From assembly GCA_028274465.1 (NCBI GenBank), contig CM051457.1:101617982-101681981 (forward strand): a stretch of DNA of 64,000 nt, given 5' to 3'. Positions 21,050-33,509 of this stretch are shown piece after piece (positions within the stretch are counted from its first letter, which is position 1; every line of letters starts with the position of its first letter). A program made the position numbers and the translations under genes. Source of the stretch: Plantago ovata (lineage: Eukaryota > Streptophyta > Magnoliopsida > Lamiales > Plantaginaceae). The notes under the pieces were generated by a model, which was given only the letters and a program-made list of their open reading frames with translations, had not been told where the DNA came from and ran no database searches.

Positions 21050-21526
21050 GTAAATATATAATTTTCACATAATGACTTCAAACGTAACAAAAAATAATTA
21101 ATTGAGTAATTGAACTTAACATAAATGGTGTCCTATAAATGTATATAGTTTTTGTAGTTATACAATGAATAGTTTTGATTTGAACGATATTAGACATACG
21201 AAAAGTATTCTTTCAATGAGTTAAGAACCATCTGATACATCTGTAGGCTTTGGAACATTCAACTTCGAAATCTGCAATGCAGCTTTCACATGTTAATTGG
21301 TGTTCTTCATCAGTTGAATATATTGTCATGTGCATCAATATCTCTTGCCATTTAAGAATAATTAAAGGTCAAAACGACACTCAAAAAAGTCAACAAAAAT
21401 CAAATGTTACATTTATTATTGGGCGGAGGAAGTATGTTTTTTTTTCATAAGAACATATCATGATTATTTTTAAATTGGGTATAGTACGACCATAAAACTT
21501 AAATATATAAGAAGATAATAAATAAA
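21050..21526. other. Non-coding AT-rich stretch
   Basis: Low-complexity AT-rich DNA with no gene, repeat family or regulatory site I can support. Confidence 0.5.
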
Positions 21527-21655
21527 AAATAAAATTACGTTAATAAGATTCGAACCCACACCTTCAACTAAAATAATGTTACAAATAATAAAGAAAAATC
21601 ACGCCAACAAGATTCGAACCAAACACCTTCAATAAAAGTAATAATACAAATAATA
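21527..21655 (-). repeat. 64-bp direct repeat with tRNA B-box-like motifs
   Basis: Two units offset by 64 bp share 'aagattcgaacc(c/a)a' (21545 and 21609), which on the minus strand reads GGTTCGAATC, a Pol III B-box-like motif. They are probably tRNA-derived fragments, like the larger array at 52.3 kb. Confidence 0.5.
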
Positions 21656-21659
21656 ATAT

Positions 21660-23570
21660 ATGTGGGTGTGTGTGTCTCATTTGTTAATCAATTATCACGA
21701 TTCTTTATTTGTCGTTGTTCCGAATATGCATGAACGCAATATATCCAATTCCTTTTTAAGCCAGACACGACTGGAGAACACACGTACAATCTGTGCAGAT
21801 TACAACGCTATGACGACGAATGCGCCATCGCTGATGCCAAGAATTCTACCCTTGGTATCAGAGCCTGGTCTGAAGATGTACAACGCCTTCGCAATGCAAA
21901 ATTGCAGATAGCTAAGTTGATTGGAGGAATCGGTCTTGGAGGTGCGTGAGTTGCTAGAGATTCTGATGAAAAGACATAGGGTTGACGAGTTGGTGGTGCT
22001 GATTGACGACGAGCACGAACTGGGTGGCCATGGGTTTGAGGATTCATGGAAATGTCAATGATGTTCTTGATTCGAATCTCGTACCAAATGGATGTTGAAG
22101 ATGGAAAGATGGTGTGTTTCACAGAGAAGCTCATTGAGAAAAGCTTGATTGCGACATCAATGGTGAAACCATGGTCGGGTTCAACATCATTACATGGATG
22201 TATGGGTTTGATAGACGAATCCGTTCAGGACTCATCGGTGCACAAATCATCTGTTTCGGATATGAAACGGAGAAGAACGGATGCTAAGAAGCTCAACAAT
22301 GGCGACGGTGACGTCAAAGGTCTCCTGGGGAAGAAGGACCACTCGTGACGGTTGGAATGGTGGTTGACTAAATCGATTCAAGAACCGGGATTGAAAGGAT
22401 TGGACAAGAGAAACAAACTGATGAACTAGGCTTTGCAGTGGTAGAACGCCATAGGGCACATACGGAGTGCGAACCGAGAGCGAGTGCGAGGAGGAATCGG
22501 CGCGTGGAAGGGACAAAAGACAAGTGGTGGCGTGTGGGACGTGTTGGGGGTGTGTGACTTGGCCTAGGAACGCGTGCTAGCACATGGCACGACCAGGAAG
22601 GATAAGGAGTCAAAGAATGATTTGCATGGCGGGTTTCAACCTTGTATGAGCTCGTGAATGCAAAGAAGATCGGAAACTAATAATTTCTCCAGTCCGGGTA
22701 ATATCGTGAACTTTACTTTGGGTACAAATTAAATATATGATCTTGGGATGTTGTGAAGGAACCAGGTTGGGGTCAATGCAAACTACTATATGGGGACGTG
22801 CTTGGTCCGAACCGTAAAAAGGCATGGAGATGCTACAAGAGTCGGTGAACCTTGGGGACAAGGTTCGTTTAAAGGGCACAATGTAGAAATTTCAGAAATC
22901 TTAACACGCTTGGGCCCTGGCTAATTCGTGGTCCATTAGTTCCAATAGAGAGAAGCATCTACAATAGCTAGGTTTAGTTATGAATAGGCCAATATATATG
23001 ATTTCTGGAAGATTCATCAAGAGATTAGGTGAGTAGATCATATCTAGTCTATTTAGATTCCTTTTACTTTTACAGTTGTAGCTACTAAAAACTGACTCAA
23101 GTAAACTAGTATAAAAATATAAAAATATATTATAGTGCATTGCCCATTATTTACATTTTGACGAAATAAAAAGATGTCTTTCGGAGTCATAAGGTGGTGC
23201 AGCGGTAAGGAGTTGAGATAGTGAAAGAGAGGTTCAGGGTTCGATCTCCGGCGGTGGCGGAGTTATAAAGTTAATTTAAATATGAAGAAATAAGGTGATT
23301 TAGTAAATTTGTATAGCATTATTGTATGAGTAGTTGTAATATTTTCCGTTTAAAAAAAAGAAATCTTTGTGAATCTCTCATTGTCATAATTCTCTCCCTC
23401 TAATTTTGTTGATGAATTTTCACGACTCTTTATCTTACGTTGTTTTGAATCTGCATGAACTCGATTCATCATTCATTTCTAAGCTAACTATATATCTGGA
23501 GGAGGTACAATTTATATGGGTTATGACGTTGTGTAAAAAAACACACCGTCTCTAATGCCAAAAACCCCAC
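21660..23570 (+). mobile_element. Decayed LTR retroelement with a SINE inside its 3' LTR
   Basis: A primer-site-like TTGGTATCAGAGCC lies at 21853. The segments 21690-21760 and 23405-23500 are diverged copies of one sequence ('cacga(t/c)tctttat ... gcatgaac'), consistent with the 3' parts of two LTRs. Just before the second copy a 'ggggacaaggttcgtttaaaggg' tract (22856-22878) resembles the end of an internal region. No long frame survives. The outer ends are not resolved. Confidence 0.45.
23186..23363 (+). mobile_element. tRNA-derived SINE, copy 1
   Basis: It begins with an A-box-like 'ggtggtgcagcggtaaggag' and a B box 'gggttcgatctc'. Its 3' tail ('tatgagtagt(t)gtaatatt ... aaagaaatc') is shared with the copy at 25.8 kb. 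Imperfect flanking repeats (tctttcgga / tctttgtga) suggest a target duplication. It lies within a decayed LTR. Confidence 0.7.
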
Positions 23571-25334
23571 AAATGCACACTATAAATTTTACAGGATTAA
23601 TATTACAATTTGAAAACCACATGAACCGACTTAAACCGAAACAATTACGACAACCTCTGCCCGATATCATAACGAGACACTTTAATCTTGATTTCCGTTT
23701 GATATGACATAGTGTTGGAGAAGTTGAAGTCCCCAAGAGGCCAAGAGCGAAATAGAATATAATAATAATATAAAATAATAAAATAATATATAATATAAGA
23801 TAAAGTATGGTATAGTGGTCCGCAATTCGTGCGGTAAATATCGTTTGATTGTTTATGCCAAACGATGCACCGACCGCACTCTACTGCAACCTCACGTGCT
23901 CACGTGACCACACCTCTTAATTAATCTCAATAATTATCTCTCTCAGTTCACTTTTGTTTCCGCTTAATCTTAATTTTATCATAATCATACCAACTTGTTT
24001 TATTTTACTAATTAACCAACTTGCCACTAACAGTACTTGATGACTCTTCCTGTTTTTGACCTCACAATTTGTAAAAAGAAAAAAAAAAAATACTTAAATT
24101 TGTTCTGTTGAAACGTCAACTATTCAAAAGTAATGAATTAATTGAGACCGAGAGAGTATCTAAAATTTACATATAGTTTTTGATAAAGTATCGAGAAGGT
24201 AGATGATAAAGTATCCAGAAGGTAGATGAAAAATTAATTCATCTATCCGTATCGATTAGTTTGGTTGTAGGAGTATGTTTTTGTGTCACAAATTAAAACT
24301 AAATAATATTATTATGTAACAGATAGAACGATTATTTTAACAAATGCTAATATACCCATTTTAATGAGTAAAGAATATTATTGAACTGATAAGTTGTGGA
24401 ATAGAAGAATGTTCCGGTGATCTTAAAACTGGAGGACCAACCATGAGGTACCGGAATCAAAGGGGAGACGGTACGTAGTAGTAATTAATATGATTGCGAC
24501 GAAGTTATGTTGTTATGTAGATGCATTATTGGTGGCCAAAAGTGTGCAGTGTGTCTTCTGTAAACAAATTATGATAAGGTTGAAAAGGTTTGGAGACAGC
24601 CCTGTTCGAAAATAGCAAAAACACCTTCTCAAAATGAACGATCAACTTTTACCCAGGTACCCGACTCCACATTCGCAACGCAATTTGTAATCAAGTACAC
24701 ACAATACACTAGGGTTTCCTTATTGTAGCATTGAATATCACTGAGAGTCTGGGACATAACATAAATAATTAGATTTAAGGGTTGTTTGTAAGAAATCCAG
24801 CATAATATTAATTTAAATATATTAATTTAAGTAATAGTTGATAAAATTAGCTTATTATTATTATGATGGCCATTTGCAAAAAGTTAAAAACTATTTAAAA
24901 AGTTATAGAATTAGTAGAAGTAGTAATTGCAAACTCGATGTTTTACTTAAAACAAAAAATAGTTTAGTATAAGGAAAAAAGTTGTTTAAGTAGGTCTCAC
25001 CCAACTTCTCTGACTTCAACATATCTAACTTAATTTATGAGACAATATTTTATAAACCGTTCCAATCACAAAAAAGCAGTTTCTCCGTTAATTAAGTGAT
25101 TTGATAAATTAAAGGAATAATTACAAATTGATGATACTTTTATTGTTTTATGACAAGTTAGTGTGACCTAGCTAATTAATATATTATAATATGAGAGGGG
25201 TGGGGGGGGGGGGGGTTGGATAGTGCAATATGACCGTTTGCCGTATTGTCAAATTTAGGTTATGACTTATGAGACTTTACCGAAGGATGGTTGCGCGCTA
25301 TTTAACCCTGTGCAAAAATCGAATTAAGTGCACC

Positions 25335-25371
<37 letters not shown>

Positions 25372-25800
25372 TGTGTGTGTGTGTTTCGAGGGCACCTGAG
25401 AGTTGTAATGATTAGATGTTGATTGACTGAACTCCGTTGTTGTTGTCTTTTTGAGATTTGTGCTATTTATATAGAACCCTCAACTCATAAGTCGGTCCAA
25501 TCAGGTTATGTCATGTGCCATTTTTTGAGCTAAGAAGCTGGATACAATAAATCAGATGTTGACATTAATGTGCTTGGTCTAAATCCATTTTTCTTGATCT
25601 CTTTGTTCTTTCTTTAATTGTATGTAGGGGCGACACTGTCGGAGTGTTTCTTTCATCCCTTTGCATTGATATCGTTGAATTGTACTATTCGTATCTTTAT
25701 TTTGTGTAAGCTTGACCTATCATGAGTGTTATTTTTAGTTCGTTCAGACATGGAAGTGCAGCCTATCACGGAGCTCTTGCAGGTCCGGTGGCGTGATCTA
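23571..25800. other. Non-coding stretch with a poly(G) run and a (GA)n(GT)n microsatellite
   Basis: No gene is visible. There is a G run at about 25198-25215 and a (ga)n tract switching to (gt)n at 25337-25384. The rest is AT-rich with many stops in all frames. Confidence 0.6.
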
Positions 25801-25815
25801 TCCAGAGGTGTGAGT

Positions 25816-25991
25816 AGGAGTTATAAGGTGCATGGTGCGGTGGAAGGGGCCTTGGGCTGGTGAAGAAGAAGTGATGAGTTCGATCACTGACGGAGACATA
25901 AGACGGTTTAGGTGTGGAGATATAAGGTGGTATAAGATATTTGTATAAAAGTAGCGTATGAGTAGTCGTAATATTTGTCGTTAAAAAGAAA
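25816..25991 (+). mobile_element. tRNA-derived SINE, copy 2, with 15-bp target duplication
   Basis: The flanks are 'tccagaggtgtgagt' (25801-25815) and 'tccaaaggtgtgagt' (25992-26006), a 15-bp duplication with one change. The head has 'ggtgcatggtgcggtgg' and a B-box-like 'gagttcgatcac'. The tail matches the 23.2-kb copy. Length is 176 bp. Confidence 0.82.
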
Positions 25992-26106
25992 TCCAAAGGT
26001 GTGAGTGTGACCATCCAGAATTATGAAACAGGTTGCTTGATTTGAACAGATTAAATTTGATTTTGGTAGGCATTATTTTAATATAAAATATTTTAAAAAA
26101 AAAACA

Positions 26107-26379
26107 TTAGCGACGGCTCATCTGTCGCTGAGTTTCTGGCCACACTACCACGTGGCAAGGAACTCAATGACGGATGGTCATCCGTCGCAAAAAAGTCAAC
26201 ATTTTATCCGTCGCTAGTCCGTCGCTAAATTCGTCGATAAATCGCTGGCGACCAACGATTTAGACGGATTTCTCATCTGTCGCTATCAATCCCGATCCGT
26301 CGCTGTTCCTCTACCGCGACGGATCGGGGTTTTCCAGCGACGGATGGATCCGTCGCTGGATCCTGGATCCCTTGTAGTG
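26107..26379 (+). mobile_element. Right end of a second CACTA element
   Basis: Dense 'gcgacgga/tccgtcgc' palindromes run up to 'cccttgtagtg' at 26369-26379, whose complement is CACTACAAGGG. No left end or coding part is present, so it is a 270-bp remnant related to the element at 1-3.5 kb. Confidence 0.7.
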
Positions 26380-26408
26380 AATGTCACATCGAAAAAATCG
26401 TCATTGTT

Positions 26409-26780
26409 CGTGTTAGAATATCTCACATCACTTGTGAGCTATAATTAACACATATATAAGTTGAATAACCTTATCAACTTAAAATGCCTTGTTAAGGTGA
26501 TAAGGTTATCCAACTTATATATGTGCTAATTATAGCTCTCACAAGTGATGTGGGATATTCTAACACGCTCTCTCACGAGTAGGCCGCGGTTAGTCGGTTC
26601 TACACGTAGAATCATAAATGTCATCATTGGGTAAACCAGAATTATCATCGGCTGGGGCACCCATCATCAACATTGACTCTGATACCATGATAGAATTCAA
26701 ACTCTCCCAAGAGTTTAATATGTTGGGGAGGAACATAATCTAGTCATTTATATTAATTCTCCAACATTTCATCCCAAAGA
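26409..26780 (-). mobile_element. TRIM-like Copia fragment with an inverted, folded-back LTR start
   Basis: On the minus strand an LTR end (...TTCTATCA) is followed by a primer site TGGTATCAGAGTC (26675-26687), a ~110-bp interior, a purine-rich GTGAGAGAGCG and then TGTTAGAATATCCC, the start of a second LTR at 26565. After ~72 bp that LTR start is repeated in reverse orientation (26409-26480 against 26494-26567), giving a fold-back. The tiny interior suggests a TRIM. The first LTR is truncated. Confidence 0.6.
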
Positions 26781-28055
26781 GTGCTAGCCTGTGAAGGCGG
26801 TATGGACGTATTTTGACATCATCACTTAATCTTTCTCTTGGTTGGTCTGTCATTTCTTACTTGATTTCTCTTGGTTGGTCTGTCTCACTGTGCGTGTTCT
26901 TGGTTAGTTTGACATAGAGCGCATTTAAATTTGTAGGAGATATTTTGACATCATTAAATATAAAAAGTAACTAAAAACTACTCTAGTTATAATGGACCCA
27001 AGGTGATTATAGGCGGAAACCATTATGGATATTCCAGATTGTTTGGCTTTAAAAAGAAATACTATAATAAAAGGACCCTAATAAAAGGAACTGTTTCATT
27101 CTTGATCAAGGTGGGTCTCTTAACCTTGAAGGGAGGTGTTACGCTAGGTAGAGTTTTGACAAAACCGCAGGCCGTACAATAAAATTATCATAAAAGATTT
27201 CTTCTCAACTGACATTTGCGTTGTGTGAATACTTTTACTAATATAATCCTATAGTATTATATTAACTTTATATTAAAATATAATGTTTGTGTGAGCTAAG
27301 AGTCACCTATGAGCTTTGACTGGTAAAGATTCTGATCTTATAATAAACTAGAAAAACACATAAATAAATCCCACTCTTCTAATAAGATTCTGGTAAAGAT
27401 AGATACGCTTACTTGATCATTCCTCTTTGTTCTTATAACATAGTGTACCATCCCGTCCAATACCAAGCTGCACAAATTTTATTTTTTAGTGTTTCATCAG
27501 AAATTACACGTAAAAAATGTAACATTTTGATACGTAATAATGAAGTATATAATTAGTATCGAACTCATAAACACAATAATACACAACCCCATTGATTTTT
27601 GATTTTGACTTTGGGGTTAAGTTTAGGAATATCCTTCAAACTTTCCTCCCATTTTATTTCCATTCTATTTCATCACCTTTGCTTGTTACTCTTATCAACC
27701 TATAATGTTCTTGTTTTGTTTAATTATCTTTCTCACGCCTATCATTCGCCTATAAAATTACTTTTAACTAATCGTCACCAAACATCTTACAATTTAATCC
27801 TTCGTTAATTACCCAAACAGTATATTCTTGAACTAGCAAAAAGTTTAACTATGAAATTATATGTACTCCATAATTCAGGATGGAGTTTATCTAGAAGTTG
27901 CCATGTTGGAGGGGTGCGAAGATGTATTTTGTGTATTGAAAAACAAATAAGGTTGAATTGAAAGGGGAAAATCACGAGCACCATCATCCATGCCTATAAC
28001 TTCTCCCGATCATAAAAATTGGGACATTAACACGTTAAAAGTTAAAAGTCCTTAA
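26781..28055. other. Non-coding intergenic DNA
   Basis: AT-rich with scattered stops. I see no gene or recognisable element. Confidence 0.5.
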
Positions 28056-28135
28056 ATAAAATTATCCAACTTATATATGTGTTAATATTGTCTCTCACAA
28101 GATTTGAGATATAATATCCATGATGATAGTTTAGT
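28056..28135 (-). repeat. Diverged fragment of the same TRIM-like LTR start
   Basis: 'ttatccaacttatatatgtgttaat ... tctctcacaag' matches the fold-back arm at 26.5 kb with changes. Confidence 0.55.
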
Positions 28136-29372
28136 TAGTAGTACTAGTCTTCTCATCTCAAATTTATTTCCGGTCTGGTTAAAAGTATACACTTAGATGT
28201 GACCAATCAGTATTTGTGTTTACGAATCGTGTAACTTTACATTTTAGTACTTGTATGTAAAATGTCGCAGGTAATATATTTTAGTATTTTTTTGTTTTTA
28301 AGAAAAGGGCAAAGATTCTTTCCTAGTAGTGGTATGGTTATCCAAATAATTAAAAACATGATCTCTTTGGAACTTATGACATTGGTTTTAAGATAATCTA
28401 TAATTTTACAATTGTAAAACCATATTAGGTAAAAGGGCAAAAGAGTAAGAAAAGAAGACACTGGGTCAATTATGTCAATTCCACTCTCCTAACCTTTCTC
28501 CGGCTGTCTGTTGTTGCTTGGCTCACCAGGATAAAACCTGTCCCCACTCTTTCACTATTTTTACAATTTTTGTAATAACATTTGACAACACAAGCCTCAA
28601 CATCCTTATTTGAGTACCTGCCATTTCAGTTTTACTGAGTTTTTCCGGTCTTAAATTACTCTTAAATTTCTCTCTTCTCATTAACACTTGTTCCGCAACT
28701 TGAACCTCTCTATATAACCAACTGATATGACATTATCCACTCTATATTGTCTTATCGTAATAATAATTACTCTATCACCATGTTTACTATACCATCTGAA
28801 TCCTAACTCAAACGCAAAACGTACAATATCATACTACTAACTACTAAGTACTAACGGACGGCTGAGAGATGGTGTAAAGAATGGTAACCTTAGCACCATT
28901 GTGTGTGGTGTGTTGAATTATTCCTTGTCCTCACACACTGAGTGACTGACCCCAAAGAACAAAAAAGGTAACTAGTAAACCACAGCCGCAGAAGGTGGTG
29001 GTAAAAAATCAAGAAAACTAAAGTAAAAGGTTACCCCCCCTATTATTATTACCTAGTAGATGAGATGAGCTGCTACTCCTACTACTACTATTATACTACT
29101 GTGTAGTACTAGTACACTAGTTTTAGCGTTTGTTGTGCAAAAAAACATTTCTACTATAGTAGATTACTAAGTCTCTTCTCTGCTCTCATCATCTTCATAA
29201 AACAAAAAACACACACACAACAAAAAAACACAAGGCAGATATGTTGATGATGGAGCAAAGACTAGTGTCACTCTCTTCTTCCCCCTCCAAGCATTTCTAC
29301 TAGTAAAATCTTCTTGATCCATACAACCAACAAACAGTTAGTTAAAAGGTATTTCTTTGTTGTTCCAACAAC
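28136..29372. other. Upstream region and likely 5' UTR of the bHLH-MYC_N gene
   Basis: The last ~250 bp are rich in CA and CT runs ('ctcatcatcttcataaaacaaaaaacacac'), as in plant 5' leaders. There is no unambiguous TATA box. Confidence 0.45.
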
Positions 29373-31565
29373 ATGGTGGGCTCATCTGGAGGAGGAGACA
29401 GAACCAAAGAAGCTGTTGGGATGATGGCCCTTCATGAGGCTCTTCGTAGTGTTTGTCTCAACTCTGATTGGACTTACTCTGTTTTCTGGACTATTCGTCC
29501 TCGCCCGTAATCTCTCTTTTCCCTTTTCTTCTTCTGGCTTACTTTCTTGACTTTCTTGTTTTGATGGGTTTGATTTTTTTTTTTTTGCAGGAGAATCAGG
29601 GGTGGGAATGGATGCAAAGTGGGAGATGACAATGGGAGCTTGTGAGTAAACTCACTCTTATTTCTACCTAATGATGATTGTTGATTGATTTTAGTTATGA
29701 AAAAGTGAGTGAGACAAAAAGACAAACACTTGGTGGGCATTAATGATTATGAGTTTTTTTTCATTTTATTTTTTGTGGAAGTGCAGAATGTTGATGTGGG
29801 AAGATGGGTTCTGCAGAGGGAGTTTAGATGGGATGGAGGGTCATGGTGGTGCAGTGGAAGATCCTGTCAGGAAGGCCTTCAGCAAGATGTCCATTCAGCT
29901 GTATAATTATGGAGAAGGGTGGGTACAGTTTACTATTGGTAGGTTCATGTTTTTGTACCATGTATGTATGTCTGTATGTGTGTGAATGTGTGTGTGTGTG
30001 CATCATCATGTCTGTCTCTCTTGTTTTATTTGTCTCATTCCACTCAAACACTTGGTCTTTTTTTCCCCATATGCTCTTGATGATGATAAGGCAAGCTCAT
30101 ATTATTTGGTGTGTGTGTTTTTAGTCCTTTTCTTGATATTTGTTGTTATGGTGGTGTGTGTCCATGTAATGTAATGCAATGAATGGATAAGAAGTGAGGA
30201 AATTATTGTGGTTGCTATCTATGTTAATGCTGCAGGTTGATGGGGAAAGTTGCCTCTGATAAGTGTCATAAATGGGTTTTCAAGGAGCCTACTGAATCAT
30301 CATCTTCTGAACCTAACATTTCCAACTACTGGCAAAGTTCTTTTGATGCTGTATGTAAATTCTATTAATGCCTTTTACTACCTCTTACTGTTCATCTTTC
30401 ATTTTCTTCACATTTACTACTATTCTTAATCCAATCTTTTATTGGTTGGTTACATTTCTTGATTTCTTGCAGTTGCCTACTGAGTGGACTGATCAGTTTG
30501 ATTCTGGGATTCAGGTACTTACACTCCACTACATTTATTAAGCCTACTGAAGATTCGTAGAAAACTGTGATCTTACCTAGGCTCTGATAGAACATCCGGA
30601 CCTACCTTTAAGGATCCTTAGTGGAAAAATATCACTTTTTAGACTAAAATGTCTGAGTGTTGGATATCGGAATTGAAAAGTCCGGGTAACATAGTTAGTG
30701 ATCACCTGATACTAGTTGCTTAGCTTAATTTGCGACTAAAATGTGTGCTTTCTTGTTTCTTGACAAGACTATTGCTGTAATTCAAGCTGGACATGGACTT
30801 CTGCAGCTTGGCTCCTGCAAGATTGTAAGTTTTTTACTTGATCATGATAATTACTTCTTTGACATATTTGGTGTTAAGAGAGGAGTAATTTGGTTTAATT
30901 TGTGGATTAATGATGATGTTTAGATAGCAGAGGACTTGCATTTTGTGCTGAGGATGAGACATACTTTTGAATCCTTAGGCTACCAATCTGGATTCTACCT
31001 CTCCCAGTTATTTTCGTCTACGCGCAACAACAACGCTTCCACTTCCAACGCTCTAAAGCAACCGCAGACTATGCCTGTCCGTCCGCCACCACCTCTCTTC
31101 AACTGGGGACCCAGACCTAACAACATGCCCTCTTCAATGCTTCCGAATTTTCATCAAAATGCAGGCCTCGGAGGAATGCAGCCAATGTCAAAAGACGAGA
31201 CTCCTCACATGTTCCTACACCCGCATTCATCGTCTGAAGACATGGCGAATATGGGAGATCACGAGAACGACATCAAGTGGCCTAATGGTTTGTCTTTCTT
31301 CAACGCCCTTACAGGAAGAAGCGACGAAGCAAAGTTGCTGTTTAACCACGACGGGCTAGAGAACAACAAGGGCTCGTCCCCAAACGAGTTCTTGAGCTTG
31401 GACAGTAGTCAACAGAAGATGGAAGGGAAGTTCAAGAGGAGCTTCACATTGCCCGCGAGAATGGCAACGTCCTCTTCGTCGACTTCACTCGATCACAATG
31501 GGGAGTATAGGAATGAAGGCGCAGGGATGTACTCTACTGATGTTATGGAGACGTTCTTGGAATGA
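29373..31565 (+). CDS. bHLH-MYC_N domain protein ('WNK-related', LHW-like N terminus)
   Basis: Seven exons: 29373-29506, 29591-29641, 29787-29918, 30236-30350, 30473-30514, 30768-30824, 30924-31565. Phases join exactly to 391 codons (390 residues). Residues about 15-185 form the N-terminal domain of MYC-type bHLH factors: ALHEALRSVCLNSDWTYSVF, LMWEDGFCRG, GEGLMGKVASDKCHKWVF, WTDQFDSGIQTIAVIQ, GSCKI. No bHLH domain follows. The C-terminal half is Pro/Ser/Asn-rich and disordered, with KRSFTLPARM near the end. Arabidopsis relatives (At3g15240, At5g53900 by memory) are labelled 'WNK kinase-related', but there is no kinase domain here. It probably acts as a nuclear regulator. A PP2C gene follows on the same strand. 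Confidence 0.9.
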
Positions 31566-32674
31566 TTTGTTTTGTTTTGTTAAGGTTTCAGTTCTCTCAA
31601 GGATTCATCCATGGATGTATCATCATCAATGTTAGTCCTTTGATTTCTGTTATTTTCTTGTTTCTCTCTTCTTTAGACAGATGTGTTTTCTTTTGTTTAT
31701 CAATCAGTCCTTAGACTTTAGATTGTTAATGAATCAATCAGTGATTTTACCATGCTGAGTAATTTGATTTCTGCATTTTAGGTCTCGTTATCTAACAAAA
31801 TTGTATTTAGTTTAGTTTAAGCTTATTAAATTCAATCAGTTTACTTGATTATTTTGTATAATTAATATCAATAAATTCAGTTTGATTAAGATTTTTTCTA
31901 CAAAGCGAGTAGGACCTAAGAGTCAAGTAGAAATCAATTCGAAAAGATTTGGCAGATCAGGTTGATTTTTGGCACGTTGCAAGATGGTGAAATACTGAAA
32001 TTGAAATGATCATAACGTGTTGTGATAAAAGCACTCATTAAAACGTTCTCCACCTCTACATTGTTAGGCAACATCTCAAAAGTTCCTTTGCACCTTTCCG
32101 TTGATTTCTTGGATAACCAATTGGAAAGGTTGTTTAATTGCACTGGAATAACATGACCACGTAATTGTAAGTTTGTAACTAAAGTTTAACCTTGAATATT
32201 TATTCGTAGTAATAAGTAATAACAACGTTAGAGTTAAATGAGCTTTATCTCGATCAAGATAATAAAATGTGTTGGGAATATATATGTTTTTTTTTTAAAC
32301 GGCAAAATATTATTAACGATAAAAAAACATGAATAATTAAAACATCATATATGTTAATCTGTGGAGTTTTAACATCATTTGAAAATTAAAACATGAATAA
32401 TCGTGTAGACCAAAACTATTGGGATTTGATTAGTTAGTGGTCCTGATTAGTGATTACTGAATGTCAGACCCATATTTTCCCAGATTCCCAGCTCGGTACC
32501 AAATTATTAACCGCATTGGAACATCATTAGCTCATTACAAGATAATTTATTCTTCTTAATCACTTTATTAAGAGAGTACTCAGACTATTCGGTCCTAGCC
32601 CAATAATATTGGTACGGACAAATGGGCCAGACCACACCCTTAATCCTGGCTTTTTTAAGGGACACACGCAGATA
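31566..32674. other. 3' UTR and intergenic DNA
   Basis: Possible poly(A) signals include 'caataaattcag' near 31868. No gene is seen; AT-rich. Confidence 0.45.
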
Positions 32675-33266
32675 TAGACCTGGCAAACCGGTCGATAGGA
32701 TCGGATTCGGATCGGATGATTTCGGGTGAGTGAGTTTGTTTCGGGTGATTTCGGATCGGGTCGGATTCAGATGTGTTCGGATTTCAGGTTGTTATCGGAT
32801 TCGGATATTATTCGGATTATAAATTCAAAATATTTTGGATCGGCTCAATTTTGGATCGGCTCAATTCTGATCGGTCGAATTCAGATTCAGTGTTGATTGA
32901 ATATTTAAACTCAAAATTATTTTTATAATGAAAATTTATGAAATATTACAACTTCAAAATCTTAATTATAAGTTAGTTATATACGAAATATATATTTTAA
33001 ATGAAAATAATTATATATTCCCTATAAATTTAATTCGGGTCACTTCAGATTGAAGAGTTCGGGTCACGTTTAATTCGGATCGGGTGAATTTCAGATTGAA
33101 TTTATTCGTGAGATTTTGGATTGTTTAATTCAGATAAAAAAAATTCGGGTGCTTTCGGATCGGATGAATTCGGAACAATGTTCGGATGTTTGACAAAAAA
33201 AATTCGGGTGAAACTTCGGATCGGATCGGATCAAATTTTGAATTCGAATGGCTTTTGCCAGGTCTA
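32675..33266. mobile_element. hAT-like MITE with 'TTCGGATCGG' subterminal repeats
   Basis: Perfect 13-bp terminal inverted repeats (TAGACCTGGCAAA at 32675, complement at 33254-33266) enclose dense 'ttcgg(at/gt)' repeats on both sides and an AT-rich middle. No coding part is present. An 8-bp target duplication is not convincing (cgcagata / ggcatacc). Confidence 0.6.
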
Positions 33267-33509
33267 GGCATACCCCTCGGACCTCGGTAAGCAAAAATGC
33301 AAAGGGACAATTACAGGCCTCAAGTGAATAAAGTGGGCCGAAGAACCCTGGCCTTGTATAATCTCTCCCTTGGCAAATGGTCCTGGCCCAATGACTTGAT
33401 TCGTGGACCAAAACGAATCCATTGTTCCCCCTCTCTTGCATGCATGTTCTGTTTATCTTTATTTTGGTACATTTGGAAAGCACCTAAATTTTTTTTTAAA
33501 GAATACTAC

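Noticed and set aside
21853..21866. Intact Copia element starting at the TTGGTATCAGAGCC primer site
   Set aside because: No reverse transcriptase or integrase can be read downstream and the LTR borders are unclear; only a decayed remnant is supported.
22046..22348. 100-residue plus frame as a gene
   Set aside because: Lies within a decayed LTR element and lacks a domain.
29373..31565. Calling this gene a WNK protein kinase
   Set aside because: Database names of its relatives say 'WNK-related', but no kinase motif is present; the N terminus is bHLH-MYC_N.
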